From: Melastoma dodecandrum
Lineage: Eukaryota > Streptophyta > Magnoliopsida > Myrtales > Melastomataceae
Assembly (NCBI GenBank): GCA_029817715.1
Contig: JARUPY010000607.1
Span: 6,882,001-6,946,000, forward strand
Direction of reading: 5' to 3'
Length of the DNA: 64,000 nucleotides
Below, piece by piece: positions 1 through 12,763 of the stretch. A program made the position numbers and the translations under genes. The stretch's first letter is position 1, and every line of letters begins with the position of its first letter. The notes beneath the pieces were generated by a model. It was not told the origin of the DNA and did not search any database. It saw only the letters and a program-made list of their open reading frames with translations.

Positions 1-895
1 ATTTCAACTTGAACTTTGCGAAAAGAACTCAGCTTGTATATCCTACTAGAGTCCTCCTCCACTTTCATCCACATTGTTACATCTAATACCCCTTATGAGT
101 GGATTCGTAACCGGCCATGCATTCATTGTGACGTAAGTCGGCCATCGCACGGCCAAAATGGTGGAGGAACTCGTGCTACTTGCGCTTGCCCTTAGCATAC
201 CCTTTCATATAAGCATGAATTCATTCACATCTCTGTGTGCTTCTTAATACCATCCAGAAATGTCCCTGGAGATATGTTTGCCACCACATATGTCGGTAAG
301 CATGTATTTGTTCTAGCCACCGAGACTTAATCAGCATTTTCAATTCTAAAAAATCCTGCCACATTTCCTCGACTACATCAGAGGAGCTTCTGATATATAT
401 GAAAGTCGATACCATTTGCCTCAATCTGAATCTTGCACGTGACAAGCAATGTTTCGACTAAAATGCGAGAGGCATAATCGATGTCGAGAACCTATCCATA
501 TCTTTCGAACAACAGTTACCATCACCTTGTTGACATTGGTTACCATGTTGATCGAATGCTTATTCCCATTACAACTGCAAGTGCCCGCAGAAACCATATG
601 TAATCCTTCGATTTCTCTACAGCAAGCAAGGCCGATCTGAACACCACTGTCTAATGGTGATGATTCACACCAACGATGACCATCATTTTCATCCCTAAGG
701 CATTGGTCTTGAATGTGGAATCAAATGCGACTGTGTCCCTAAGCGCATGGTATTCTGTCCTCGACATACTATATGTCCAATCAATCCGTTGGATAGTGTT
801 GGCTTCGACGTGAGCCACTAAAGCCATTTCGGGGTCACTATTTCTCTTGGATAAGAGGTATGTTAAACCTGAATCAATAGTTGATTGCATTTCTG
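1..895 (-). pseudogene. FAR1-related / Mutator-like (MULE) transposase fragment
   Basis: Read on the minus strand, three consecutive pieces follow the order of the FAR1/FHY3 family, which descends from MULE transposases. Positions 890-651 carry the start of the transposase domain, with VAFDSTFKTN and the VNHHH block (first catalytic Asp region). Positions ~650-446 continue with TVVF and, in another frame, MVTNVNKVMV followed by SRHRLCLSHF, matching the usual TDGD...RHRLC-WH stretch. Positions 445-221 carry the block ending in STQRCE, and ~220-1 the downstream helical part, including a run like MHAYMKGYAKGKRK. The pieces lie in different frames and contain stops, so it is a pseudogene. The second catalytic Asp motif reads TN instead of TD. 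The N-terminal FAR1 zinc-binding domain is missing because satellite DNA begins at ~905; a SWIM finger, if any, lies left of the window. Family assignment is confident; domesticated FRS gene versus MULE copy cannot be told apart. Confidence 0.8.
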
Positions 896-3633
896 ACGCT
901 CGATCGTAATAAATATTTTGGGAAACATTCGGGGGTCATTTATGATTCGGAAAATGTAAGTTCGGAAGCACCCTGGTTCGGAGCATGCGCGACGCACAAC
1001 TTTCCAAAAGTTGTGCGCGGGGTTCCTCTTTGGTGCAACGAAAGGGACCCGAATGTCCAATGTAGAACTCTAATTTTGAATAGTTTGGGAAACATTTGGG
1101 GATCATTTAGGCTTCGGAAAATGCAAGTTCGGAAGCACCAAGGTACGGAGCATGCGGGATGCACAACTTTCCAAAAGTTGTGTGCGGGGTTCCTCATTGG
1201 TGCAACGAAAGGGACCCGAATTTCGAATGTAGAACTCTAATTTTGACTTGTTTGGGAAACATTTGGGGATCATTTAGGCTTCGAAAAATGCAAGTTCGGA
1301 AGCACCAAGGTTCGGAGCATGCGGGATGCACAACTTTGCGTAAGTTGTGCGCGGGGTTCCTCATTGTGCAACGAAAGGGACCCGAATGTCCATTGTAGAA
1401 CTCCATTTTTGATTTGTTTGGGAAACATTTGGGGATCATTTAGGCTTCGGAAAATGCAAGTTCGGAAGCACCAAGGTTCTGAGCATGCGGGATGCACCAC
1501 TTTGCGCAAGTTGTGCGCGGGGTTCCTCATTGTGCAACGAAAGGGACCCAAATGTCCAATGTAGAACTCCAATTTTCAATAGTTTGGGAAACATTTGGGG
1601 ATCATTTAGGCATCAAAAAATGCAAGTTCGGAAGCACGAAAGTTCGGAGCATGCGGGATGCACAACTTTGCGTAAGTTGTGCACGGGGTTCCTCATTCTG
1701 CAACAAAAGGGACCCGAATGTCGAATGTAGAACTCCAATTTTGAATAGTTTGGGAAACTTTTGGGGAACATTTAGGCTTCGGAAAATGCAAGTTCGGAAG
1801 CACCAAGGTTCGGAGCATGCGGGATGCACAACTTTCCAAAAGTTGTGCGCGGGGTTCCTCATTGTGCAACGAAAGGGACCCGAATGTCCAATGTGGAACT
1901 CCAATTTTGAATTGTTTGGGAAACATTTGGGGATCATTTAGGCTTCGGAAAATGCAAGATCGGAAGCACCAAGGTTCGGAGCATGCGGGATGTACAACTT
2001 TCCATAAGTTGTGCGCGGGGTCCCTCATTGTGCAACGAAAAGGACCCGAATGTCCAATGTGGAACTCCAATTTTGAATAGTTTGGGAAACATTTGGGGAT
2101 CATTTAGGCTTCGGAAAATGCAAGTTCGGAAGCACGAACGTTCGGAGCATGCGGGATGCACAACTTTGCGTATGGTGTGCGCGGGGTTCCTCATTGTGCA
2201 ACGAAAGGGACCCAAATGTCCAATGTGGAACTCCAGTTTTGAATAGTTTGGGAAACATTTGGGGATAATTTAGGCTTCGGAAAATGCAAGTTCGGAAGCA
2301 CCAAGGTTCGGAGCTTGCGGGATGCACAACTTTTCAAAAGTTGTGCGGGGGGTTCCTCGTTGGTGCAACGAAAGGGAGCCGAATGTCAATTGTAGAACTC
2401 TAATTTTGAATAGTTTCTGAAACATTTGGGGATCATTTAGGCTTTGGAAAATGCAAGTTCGGAAGCGCCAAGGTTCGGAGCATGCGGGATGCACAACTTT
2501 GCGTAAGTTGTGCGCGGGGTTCCTCATTGTGCAACGAAAGGGACCCGAATGACGAATGTAGAACTCCAATTTTGAATTGTTTGGGAAACATTTGGGGATC
2601 ATTTAGGCTTCGGAAAATGCAAGTTCGGAAGCACCAAGGTTCGGAGCATGTGGGATGCAGAACTTTGCGTAAGTTGTGCGTGGGGTTCCTCATTGGTGCA
2701 ACGAAAGGGACCCGAATGTCGAATGTAGAACTCTAATTTTGAATAGTTCGGGAAATATTTGGGGATCATTTACCCTTCGGAAAATGCAAGATCGGAAGCA
2801 CCAAGGTTCGGAGCATGCGGGATGCACAACTTTGCTTAAGTTGTGCGTGGGGTTCCTCATTGTGCAAAGAAAGGGACCAAAATTTCCAATGTAGAACTCC
2901 AATTTTCAATAGTTTGGGAAACATTTGGGGATCATTTAGGCTTCGGGAAATGCACGTTCGGAAGCACGAAAGTTCGGAGCATGCGGGATGCACAACATTG
3001 CGTAAGTTGTGCGCGGGGTTTCCTCATTGTGCAACGAAAGGGACCCGAATGTCAAATGTAGAACTCCAATTTTGAATAGTTTGGGAAACATTTGGGGATC
3101 ATTTAGGCTTCGAAAAATGCAAGTTCGGAAGCACCAAGGTTCGGAGCATGCGGGATGCACAACTTTCCAAAAGTTGTGCGCGGGGTTCCTCATTGTGCAA
3201 CGAAAGGGACCCGAATGTCCAATGTAGAACTCCAATTTTGAATAGTTTGGGAAACATTTGGGGATCATTTAGGCTTTGGAAAATGCAAGTTCGGAAGCAC
3301 CAAGGTTCGGAGCATGCGGGATGTACAACTTTCCGTAAGTTGTGCGCGGGGTCCCTCATTGTGCAACGAAAAGGACCCGAATGTCCAATGTGGAACTCCA
3401 ATTTTGAATTGTTTGGGAAACATTTGGGGATCATTTAGGCTTCGGAAAATGCAAGATCGGAAGCACCAAGGTTCGGAGCATGCGGGATGCACAACTTTGC
3501 GTAAGTTGTGCGCGGGGTTCCTCATTGTGCAACGAAAGGGACCCGAATGTCCAATGTAGAACTCCAATTTTGAATAGTTTGGGAAACATTTGGGGATCAT
3601 TTAGTCTTCGGAAAGTGCAAGTTCGGAAGCACT

Positions 3634-6600
3634 AAGGTCGGAGCATGCGGGATGCACAACTTTGCGAAAGTTGTGCGCGGGGTTCCTCATTGTGCAACGA
3701 AAGGGACCCGAATGTCGAATGTAGAACTCCAATTTTGAATAGTTTGGGAAACATTTGGGGATCATTTAGGCTTCGGAAAATGCAAGTTCGGAAGCACCAA
3801 GGTTCGGAGCATGCGGGATGCACAACTTTCCGTAAGTTGTGCGCGGGGTTCCTCATTGTGCAACGAAAGGGACCCGAATGTCAAATGTAGAACTCCAATT
3901 TTGAATAGTTTGGGAAACATTTGGGGATCATTTAGGCTTCGGAAAATGCAAGTTCGGAAGCACCAAGGTTCGGAGCATGCGGGATGCACCACTTTGCGTA
4001 AGTTGTGCGCGGGGTTCCTCATTGTGCAACGAAAGGGACCCAAATGTCCAATGTAGAACTCCAATTTTGAATAGTTTGGGAAACATTTGGGGATCATTTA
4101 GGCTTCGGAAAATGCAAGTTCGGAAGCACGAAAGTTCGGAGCATGCGGGATGCACAACTTTGCGTAAGTTGTGCGCGGGGTTCCTCATTGTGCAACGAAA
4201 GGGACCCGAATGTCCAATGTAGAACTCCAATTTTGAATAGTTTGGGAAACATTTGGGGATCATTTAGGCTTCGGAAAATGCAAGTTCGGAAGCACCAAGG
4301 TTCGGAGCATGCGGGATGCACAACTTTCCAAAAGTTGTGCGCGGGGTTCCTCATTGTGCAACGAAAGGGACCCGAATGTCCAATGTAGAACTCCAATTTT
4401 GAAAAGTTTCGGAAACATTTGGGGATCATTTAGGGTTCGGAAAATGCAAGTTCTGAAGTACCAAGGTTCGGAGCATGCGGGATGCACAACTTTGCGTAAG
4501 TTGTGCGCGGGGTTCCTCATTGTGCAACGAAAGGGACCCGAATGTCCAATGTAGAACTCCAATTTTGAATAGTTTGGGAAACATTTGGGGATCATTTAGG
4601 CTTCGGAAAATGCAAGTTCGGAAGCACTTAGGTTCGGAGCATGCCGGATGCACAACTTTGCGTAAGTTGTCCGCGGGGTTCCTAATTGTGCAACGAAAGG
4701 GACCCGAATGTCGAATGTAGAACTCCAATTTTGAAAAGTTTGGGAAATATTTGGGGATCATTTAGGCTTTGAAAAATGCAAGTTTGGAAGCACCAAGGTT
4801 CGAAGCATGCGGGATGCACCACTTTGCGTAAGTTGTGCGCGGGGTTCCTCTTTGTGCAACGAAAGGGACCCAAATGTCCAATGTAGAACTCCAATTTTGA
4901 ATAGTTTGGGAAACATTTGGGGATCATTTAGGCTTCGGAAAATGCAAGTTCGGAAGCACCAAGGTTCGGAGCATGCGGGATGCACAACTTTGCGTAAGTT
5001 GTGCGCGGGGTTTCCTCATTGTGCAACGAAAGGGACCCGAATGTCCAATGTAGAACTCCAATTTTGAATAGTTTGGGAAACATTTGGGGATCATTTAGGC
5101 TTCGGAAAATGCAAGTTCGGAAGCACCAAGGTTCGGAGCATGCGGGATGCACAACTTTCCAAAAGTTGTGCGCGGGGTTCCTCATTGTGCAACGAAAGGG
5201 ACCCGAATGTCCAATGTAGAACTCCAATTTTGAATAGTTTGGGAAACATTTGGGGATCATTTAGGCTTCGGAAAATGCAAGTTCGGAAGCACCAAGGTTC
5301 GGAGCATGCGGGATGCACAACTTTGCGTAAGTTGTGCGCGGGGTCCCACATTGTGCAACGAAGAGGACCCAAATGTCCAATGTGGAACTCCAATTTTGAA
5401 TAGTTTGGGAAACATTTAGGGATCATTTAGGCTTCGAAAAATGCAAGTTCGGAAGCACGAACGTTCGGAGCATGCGGGATGCACAACTTTGCGTATGGTG
5501 TGCGCGGGGTTCCTCATTGTGCAACGAAGGGGACCCAAATGTCCAATGTGGAACTCCAATTTTGAATAGTTTGGGAAACATTTGGGGATCATTTAGGCTT
5601 CGGAAAGTGCAAGTTCGGAAGCACCAAGGTCGGAGCATGCGGGATGCACAACTTTCCAAAAGTTGTGCGCGGGGTTCCTCATTGTGCAACGAAAGGGACC
5701 CGAATGTCGAATATAGAACTCCAATTTTGAATTGTTTGGGAAACATTTGGGGATCATTTAGGCTTCGGAAAATGCAAGTTCGGAAGCACCAAGGTTCGGA
5801 GCATCCGGGATGCACAACTTTCCGTAAGTTGTGCGCGGGGTCCCTCATTGTGCAACAAAAGGGACACGAATGTTGAATGTAGAACTCCAATTTTGAATTG
5901 TTTGGGAAACATTTGGGGGTCATTTAGGCTTCGGTAAATGCAAGTTCGAAAGCACCAAGGTTCGGAGCATGAGGGATGCACCACTTTGCGCAGGTTGTGC
6001 GCGGGGTTCCTCATTGTGCAACGAAAGGCACCCAAATGTCCAATGTAGAACTCCAATTTTGAATAGTTTGGGAAACATTTGGGGATCATTTAGGCATCGG
6101 AAAATGCAAGTTCGGAAGCACGAAAGTTCGGAGCATGCGGGATGCACAACTTTGCGTAAGTTGTGCGCGGGGTTCCTCATTGTGCAACGAAAGGGACCCG
6201 AATGTCCATTGTAGAACTCCAATTTTGAATAGTTTGGGAAACATTTGGGGATCATTTAGGCTTCGGAAAATGCAAGTTCGGAAGCACCAAGGTTCGGAGC
6301 ATGCGGGATGCACAACTTTCCAAAAGTTGTGCGCGGGGTTCCTCATTGTGCAACGAAAGGGACCCGAATGTCCAATGTAGAACTCCAATTTTGAATAGTT
6401 TGGGAAACATTTGGGGATCATTTAGGCTTCGGAAAGTGCAAGTTCGGAAGCACCAAGGTTCGGAGCATGCGGGATGCACAACTTTGCGTAAGTTGTGCGC
6501 GGGGTTCCTCATTGTGCAACGAAAGGGACCCGAATGTCGAATGTAGAACTCCAATTTTGAATAGTTTGGGAAACATTTGGGGATCATTTAGGCTTCGAAA

Positions 6601-7616
6601 AATGCAAGTTCGGAAGCACCAAGGTTCGGAGCATGCGGGATGCACAACTTTGCGTAAGTTGTGCGCGGGGTTCCTCATTGTGCAACGAAAGGGACCCGAA
6701 TGTCGAATGTAGAACTCCAATTTTGAAAAGTTTGGGAAATATTTGGGGATCATTTAGGCTTTGAAAAATGCAAGTTCGGAAGCACCAAGGTTCGGAGCAT
6801 GCGGGATGCACAACTTTGCGTAAGTTGTGCGCGGGGTTCCTCATTGTGCAAAGAAAGGGACCCGAATGTCAAATGTAGAACTCCAATTTTGAATAGTTTG
6901 GGAAACATTTGGGGATGATTTAGGCTTCGGAAAATGCAAGTTCGGAAGCACCAAGGTTCGGAGCATGCGGGATGCACAACTTTGCGTAAGTTGTGCGCTG
7001 GTTTCCTCATTGTGCAACGAAAGGGACCCGAATGTCAAATGTAGAACTCCAATTTTGAATAGTTTGGGAAACATTTGGGGATCATTTAGGCTTCGGAAAA
7101 TGCAAGTTCGGAAGCACCAAGGTTCGGAGCATGCGGGATGCACAACTTTGCGTAAGTTGTGCGCGGGGTTCCTCATTGTGCAACGAAAGGGACCCGAATG
7201 TCAAATGTAGAACTCCAATTTTGAATAGTTTGGGAAACATTTGGGGATCATTTAGGCTTCGGAAAATGCAAGTTCGGAAGCACCAAGGTTCGGAGCATGC
7301 GGGATGCACAACTTTGCGTAAGTTGTGCGCGGGGTTCCTCATTGTGCAACGAAAGGGACCCGAATGTCCAATGTAGAACTCCAATTTTGAATAGTTTGGG
7401 AAACATTTGGGGATCATTTAGGCTTCGAAAAATGCAAGTTTGGAAGCACCAAGGTTCGGAGCATGCGGGATGCAAAACTTTGCGTAAGTTGTGCGCGGGG
7501 ATCCTCATTGTCCAACGAAGGGGACCCGAATGTCCAATGTAGAACTCCAATTTTCAATAGTTTGGGAAACATTTGGGGGTCATTTAGGCTTCGGAAAGTG
7601 CAACTTCGGAAGCACC
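3634..7616 (+). repeat. Two copies of a 12-monomer higher-order repeat (~1,992 bp)
   Basis: Rare marks recur at exactly twelve monomers. A one-base deletion giving AAGGTCGGAG occurs at 3634, 5626 and 7617. CACGAAAGTTCGG is at 4127 and 6119. The TTTCCAAAAG type is at 4325 and 6317. TTGAAAAG followed by an ATATTTGGGG form is at 4731 and 6723. An extra T in GTTTCCTC is near 5010 and 7000. Offsets are 1,992 or 1,991 bp, so the two blocks descend from one multi-monomer duplication. Confidence 0.85.
4318..4340 (+). repeat. Extended dyad variant (TTTCCAAAAG monomer type, example)
   Basis: In this monomer class the centre of the dyad changes so that GCACAACTTT pairs with AAAGTTGTGC around CCA: 10-bp arms and a 3-nt loop, tighter than the common form. 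The class is concentrated in roughly the outer parts of the array (before 6.4 kb and after 28 kb) and nearly absent between, with one copy near 13.9 kb. Confidence 0.8.
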
Positions 7617-10600
7617 AAGGTCGGAGCATGCGGGATGCACAACTTTGCATAAGTTGTGCGCGGCGTCCGTCATTGTGCAACGAAAGGGACCCGAATGTCG
7701 AATGCAGAACTCCAATTTTGAATAGTTTGGGAAACATTTGGGGATCATTTAGGCTTCGGAAAATGCAAGTTCGGAAGCACCAAGGTTCGGAGCATGCGGG
7801 ATGCACAACTTTGCGTAAGTTGTGCGCGGGGTTCCTCATTGTGCAACGAAAGGGACCCGAATGTCAAATGTAGAACTCCAATTTTGAATAGTTTGGGAAA
7901 CATTTGGGGATCATTTAGGCTTCGGAAAATGCAAGTTCGGAAGCACCAAGGTTCGGAGCATGCGGGATGCACAACTTTGCGTAAGTTGTGCGCGGGGTTC
8001 CTTATTGCGCAACGAAAGGGACCTGAATGTCACATGTAGAACTCCAATTTTGAATAGTTTGGGAAACATTTGGGGATCATTTAGGCTTCGGAAAATGCAA
8101 GTTCGGAAGCACCAAGGTTCGGAGCATGCGGGATGCACAACTTTGCGTAAGTTGTGCGCGGGGTTCCTCATTGTGCAACGAAAGGGACCCGAATGTCCAA
8201 TGTAGAACTCCAATTTTGAATAGTTTGGGAAACATTTGGGGATCATTTAGGCTTCGGAAAATGCAAGTTCGGAAGCACCAAGGTTCGGAGCATGCGGGAT
8301 GCACAACTTTGCGTAAGTTGTGCGCGGGGTTCCTCATTGTGCAACGAAAGGGACCCGAATGTCAAATGTAGAACTCCAATTTTGAATAGTTTGGGAAACA
8401 TTTGGGGATCATTTAGGCTTCGGAAAATGCAAGTTCGGAAGCACCAAGGTTCGGAGCATGCGGGATGCACAACTTTGCGTAAGTTGTGCGCGGGGTTCCT
8501 CATTGTGCAACGAAAGGGACCCGAATGTCGAATGTAGAACTCCAATTTTGAATAGTTTGGGAAACATTTGGGGATCATTTAGGCTTCGGAAAATGCAAGT
8601 TCGGAAGCACCAAGGTTCGGAGCATGCGGGATACACTACTTTGGGTATGGTGTGCGCAGGGTTCCTCATTGTGCAACGAAAGGGACCCGATTATAAAATG
8701 TAGAACTCCAATTTTGAATAGTTTGGGAAACATTTGGGGATCATTTAGGCTTCGGAAAATGCAAGTTCGGAAGCACCAAGGTTCGGAGCATGCGGGATGC
8801 ACAACTTTGCGTAAGTTGTGCGCGGGGTTCCTCATTGTGCAACGAAAGGGACCCGAATGTCAAATGTAGAACTCCAATTTTGAATAGTTTGGGAAACATT
8901 TGGGGATCATTTAGGCTTCGGAAAATGCAAGTTCGGAAGCACCAAGGTTCGGAGCATGCGGGATGCACAACTTTGCGTAAGTTGTGCGCGGGGTTCCTCA
9001 TTGTGCAACGAAAGGGACCCGAATGTCAAATGTAGAACTCCAATTTTGAATAGTTTGGGAAACATTTGGGAATCATTTAGGCTTCGGAAAATGCAAGTTC
9101 GGAAGCACCAAGGTTCGGAGCATGCGGGATGCACAACTTTGCGTAAGTTGTGCGCGGGGTTCCTCATTGTGCAACGAAAGGGACCCGAATGTCGAATGTA
9201 GAACTCCAATTTTGAATAGTTTGGGAAATATTTGGGGATCATTTAGGCTTCGGAAAATGCAAGATCGGAAGCACCATGCTTCGGAGCATGCGGGATGCAC
9301 AACTTTGCGTAAGTTGTGCGCGGGGTTCCTCAATGTACAAAGAAAGGGACGGACCCAAATGTCCAACGCAGAACTCCAATTTTCAATAGTTTGGGAAACA
9401 TTTGGGGATCATTTAGGCTGCGGGAAATGCACGTTCGGAGCATGCGGGATGCACCACTTTGCGTAAGTTGTGCGCGGGGTTCCTCATTGTGCAACGAAAG
9501 GGACCCGAATGTCAAATGTAGAACTCCAATTTTGAATAGTTTGGGAAACATTTGGGGATCATTTAGGCTTCGGAAAATGCAAGTTCGGAAGCACGAAAGT
9601 TCGGAGCATGCGGGATGCACAACTTTGCGTAAGTTGTGCGCGGGGTTTCCTCATTGTGCAACGAAAGGGACCCGAATGTCCACTGTAGAACTCCAATTTT
9701 GAATAGTTTGGGAAACATTTGGGGAACATTTAGGCTACCGAAAATGCAAGTTCGGAAGCAGCAAGGTTCGGAGCATGCGGGATGCACAACCTTGCGTAAG
9801 CTGTGCGCGGGGTTCCTGTTTGTGCAACGAAAGGGACCCGAATGTCCAATGTAGAACTCCAATTTTGAATAGTTTGGGAAACATTTGGGGATCATTTAGG
9901 CTTCGGAAAATGCAAGTTCGGAAGCACCAAGGTTCGGAGCATGCGGGATGCACAACTTTGCGTAAGTTGTGCGCGGGGTTCCTCATTGTGCAACGAAAGG
10001 GACCCGAATGTCCAATGTAGAACTCCAATTTTGAATAGTTTGGGAAACATTTGGGGATCATTTAGGCTTCGGAAAATGCAAGTTCGGAAGCACCAAGGTT
10101 CGGAGCATGCGGGATGCACAACTTTGCGTAAGTTGTGCGCGGGGTTCCTCATTGTGCAACGAAAGGGACCCGAATGTCAAATGTAGAACTCCAATTTTGA
10201 AAAGTTTGGGAAACATTTGGGGATCATTTAGGCTTCGGAAAATGCAAGTTCGGAAGCACCAAGGTTCGGAGCATGCGGGATGCACAACTTTGCGTAAGTT
10301 GTGCGCGGGGTTCCTCATTGTGCAACGAATGGGACCCGAATGTCAAATGTAGAACTCCAATTTTGAATAGTTTGGGAAACATTTGGGGATCATTTAGGCT
10401 TCGAAAAATGCAAGTTCGGAAGCACCAAGGTTCGGAGCATGCGGGATGCACAACTTTGCGTAAGTTGTGCGCGGGGTTCCTCATTGTGCAACGAAAGGGA
10501 CCGGAATGTCGACTGTAGAACTCCAATCTTGAATTGTTTGGAAAATATTTGGGGATCATTTAGTCTTCGGAAAATGCATGTTCGGAAGCACGAACGTTCG

Positions 10601-12722
10601 GAGCATGCGGGATGCACAACTTTGCGTAAGTTGTGCGCGGGGTTCCTCATTGTGCAAAGAAAGGGACCCAAATGTCCAATGTAGAACTCCAATTTTGAAT
10701 AGTTTGGGAAACATTTGGGGATCATTTAGGCTTCGGAAAATGCAAGTTCGGAAGCACCAAGGTTCGGAGCATGCGGGATGCACAACTTTGCGAAAGTTGT
10801 GCGCGGGGTTCCTCATTGTGCAACGAAAGGGACCCGAATGTCGAATGTAGAACTCCAATTTTGAATAGTTTGGGAAACATTTAGGCATCATTTAGGCTTC
10901 GAAAAATGCAAGTTCGGAAGCACCAAGGTTCGGAGCATGCGGGATGCACAACTTTGCGTATGTTGTGCGCGGGGTTCCTCATTGTGCAACAAAAGGGACC
11001 CGAATGTCGAATGTAGAACTCCAATTTTGAATAGTTTGGGAAACATTTGGGGATCATTTAAGCTTCGGAAAATGCAAGTTCGGAAGGACCAAGGTTCGGA
11101 GCATGCGGGATGCACAACTTTGCGTAAGTTGTGCGCGGGGTTCCTCATTGTGCAACAAAAGGGACCCGAATGTCGAATGTAGAACTCCAATTTTGAATAG
11201 TTTGGGAAACTTTTGGGGAACATTTAGGCTTCGGAAAATGCAAGTTCGGAAGTGCCAAGGTTCGGAGCATGCGGGATGCACAACTTTGCGTAAGTTGTGC
11301 GCGGGGTTCCTCATTGTGCAACGAAAGGGACCCGAATGTCGAATGTAGAACTCTAATTTTGAATAGTTTGGGAAACATTTGGGGATCATTTAGGCTTCAG
11401 AAAATGCATGTTCGGAAGCACCAAGCTTCGGATCATGCGGGATGCACAACTTTGCGTAAGTTGTGCGCGGGGTTCCTCATTGTGCAAAGAAAGGGACCCA
11501 AATGTTCAATGTAGAACTCCAATTTTCAATAGTTTGGGAAACATTTGGGGAAAATGCAAGTTCTGAAGGACCAAGGTTCAGAGCATGCAGGAAGCACAAC
11601 TTTCTGTAAGTTGTGCGTGGGGTTCCTCATTGTGCAACAAAAGGAACCCGAATGTCGAATGTAGAACTCCAATTTTGAATAGTTTGGGAAACATTTGGGG
11701 ATCATTTAGGCTTCGGAAAATGCAAGTTCGGAAGCACCAAGGTTCGGAGCATGCGGGATGCACAACTTTGCGTAAGTTGTGCGCGGGGTTCCTCATTGTG
11801 CAACGAAAGGGACCCGAATGTCAAATGTAGAACTCCAATTTTGAATAGTTTGGGAAACATTTGGGGATCATTTAGGCTTCGGAAAATGCAAGTTCGGAAG
11901 CACCAAGGTTCGGAGCATGCGGGATGCACAACTTTGCGTAAGTTGTGCGCGGGGTCCCTCATTGTGCAACGAAAGGGACCCAAATGTCCAATGTAGAACT
12001 CCAATTTTGAATAGTTTGGGAAACATTTGGGGATCATTTAGGCTTCGAAAAATGCAAGTTTGGAAGCACCAAGGTTCGGAGCATGCGGGATGCACAACCT
12101 TGCGTAAGTTGTGCGCGGGGTTCCTCATTGTGCAACGAAAGGGACCCGAATGTCAAATGTAGAACTCCAATTTTGAATAGTTTGGGAAACACTTGGGGAT
12201 CATTTAGGATTCGGAAAATGCAAGTTCGGAAGCCCCAAGGTTCGGAGCGTGCGGGGTGTACAACTTTGCGTAAGTTGTGCGCGGGGTTCCTCATTGTTTA
12301 AAGAAAAGGACCCGAATGTCGATTGTAGAACTCCAATTTTGAATAGTTTGGGAAATATTTGGGGATCATTTAGGCTTCGGAAGCACCAAGGCTCGGAGAG
12401 TGCAAGATGCAAAACTTTGCGTATGTTGTGCGCGGGGTTCCTCATTGTGCAACGAAAGGGACCCGAATGTCAAATGTAGAACTCCAATTTTGAATAGTTT
12501 GGGAAACATTTGGGGATCATTTAGGCTTCGGAAAATGCAAGTTCGGAAGCACCAAGGTTCGGAGCATGCGGGATGCACAACTTTGCGTAAGTTGTGCGCG
12601 GGGTTCCTCATTGTGCAACGAAAGGGACCCGAATGTCAAATGTAGAACTCCAATTTTGAATAGTTTGGGAAACATTTGGGGATCATTTAGGCTTCGGAAA
12701 ATGCAAGTTCGGAAGCACCAAG

Positions 12723-12739
12723 GTTCGGAGCATGCGGGA
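12723..12739 (+). other. CENP-B-box-like motif (one example; present in most monomers)
   Basis: The 17-mer GTTCGGAGCATGCGGGA fits NTTCGNNNNANNCGGGN at all nine fixed positions. That pattern is the core needed for CENP-B binding in mammalian alpha satellite. Against the longer human consensus about 12 of 17 positions agree. Hand inspection found the core intact in 12 of 13 monomers between 7.1 and 9.3 kb, and in 14 of the last 18 monomers before the right edge. Whether any plant protein binds it is unknown; no canonical plant CENP-B is established. The sequence match is certain, the function speculative. Confidence 0.6.
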
Positions 12740-12740
12740 T

Positions 12741-12763
12741 GCACAACTTTGCGTAAGTTGTGC
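12741..12763 (+). repeat. Dyad symmetry within the satellite monomer (example)
   Basis: GCACAACTT and AAGTTGTGC are exact reverse complements separated by TGCGT, giving 9-bp arms and a 5-nt loop. The dyad starts one base after the CENP-B-box-like motif and recurs in most monomers. Some copies carry ACAACCTT or GTAGTGC, which break one pair. Confidence 0.85.

Noticed and set aside
449..640. Open frame on the + strand
   Set aside because: It is antisense to the FAR1-like transposase remnant, which has the recognisable motifs.
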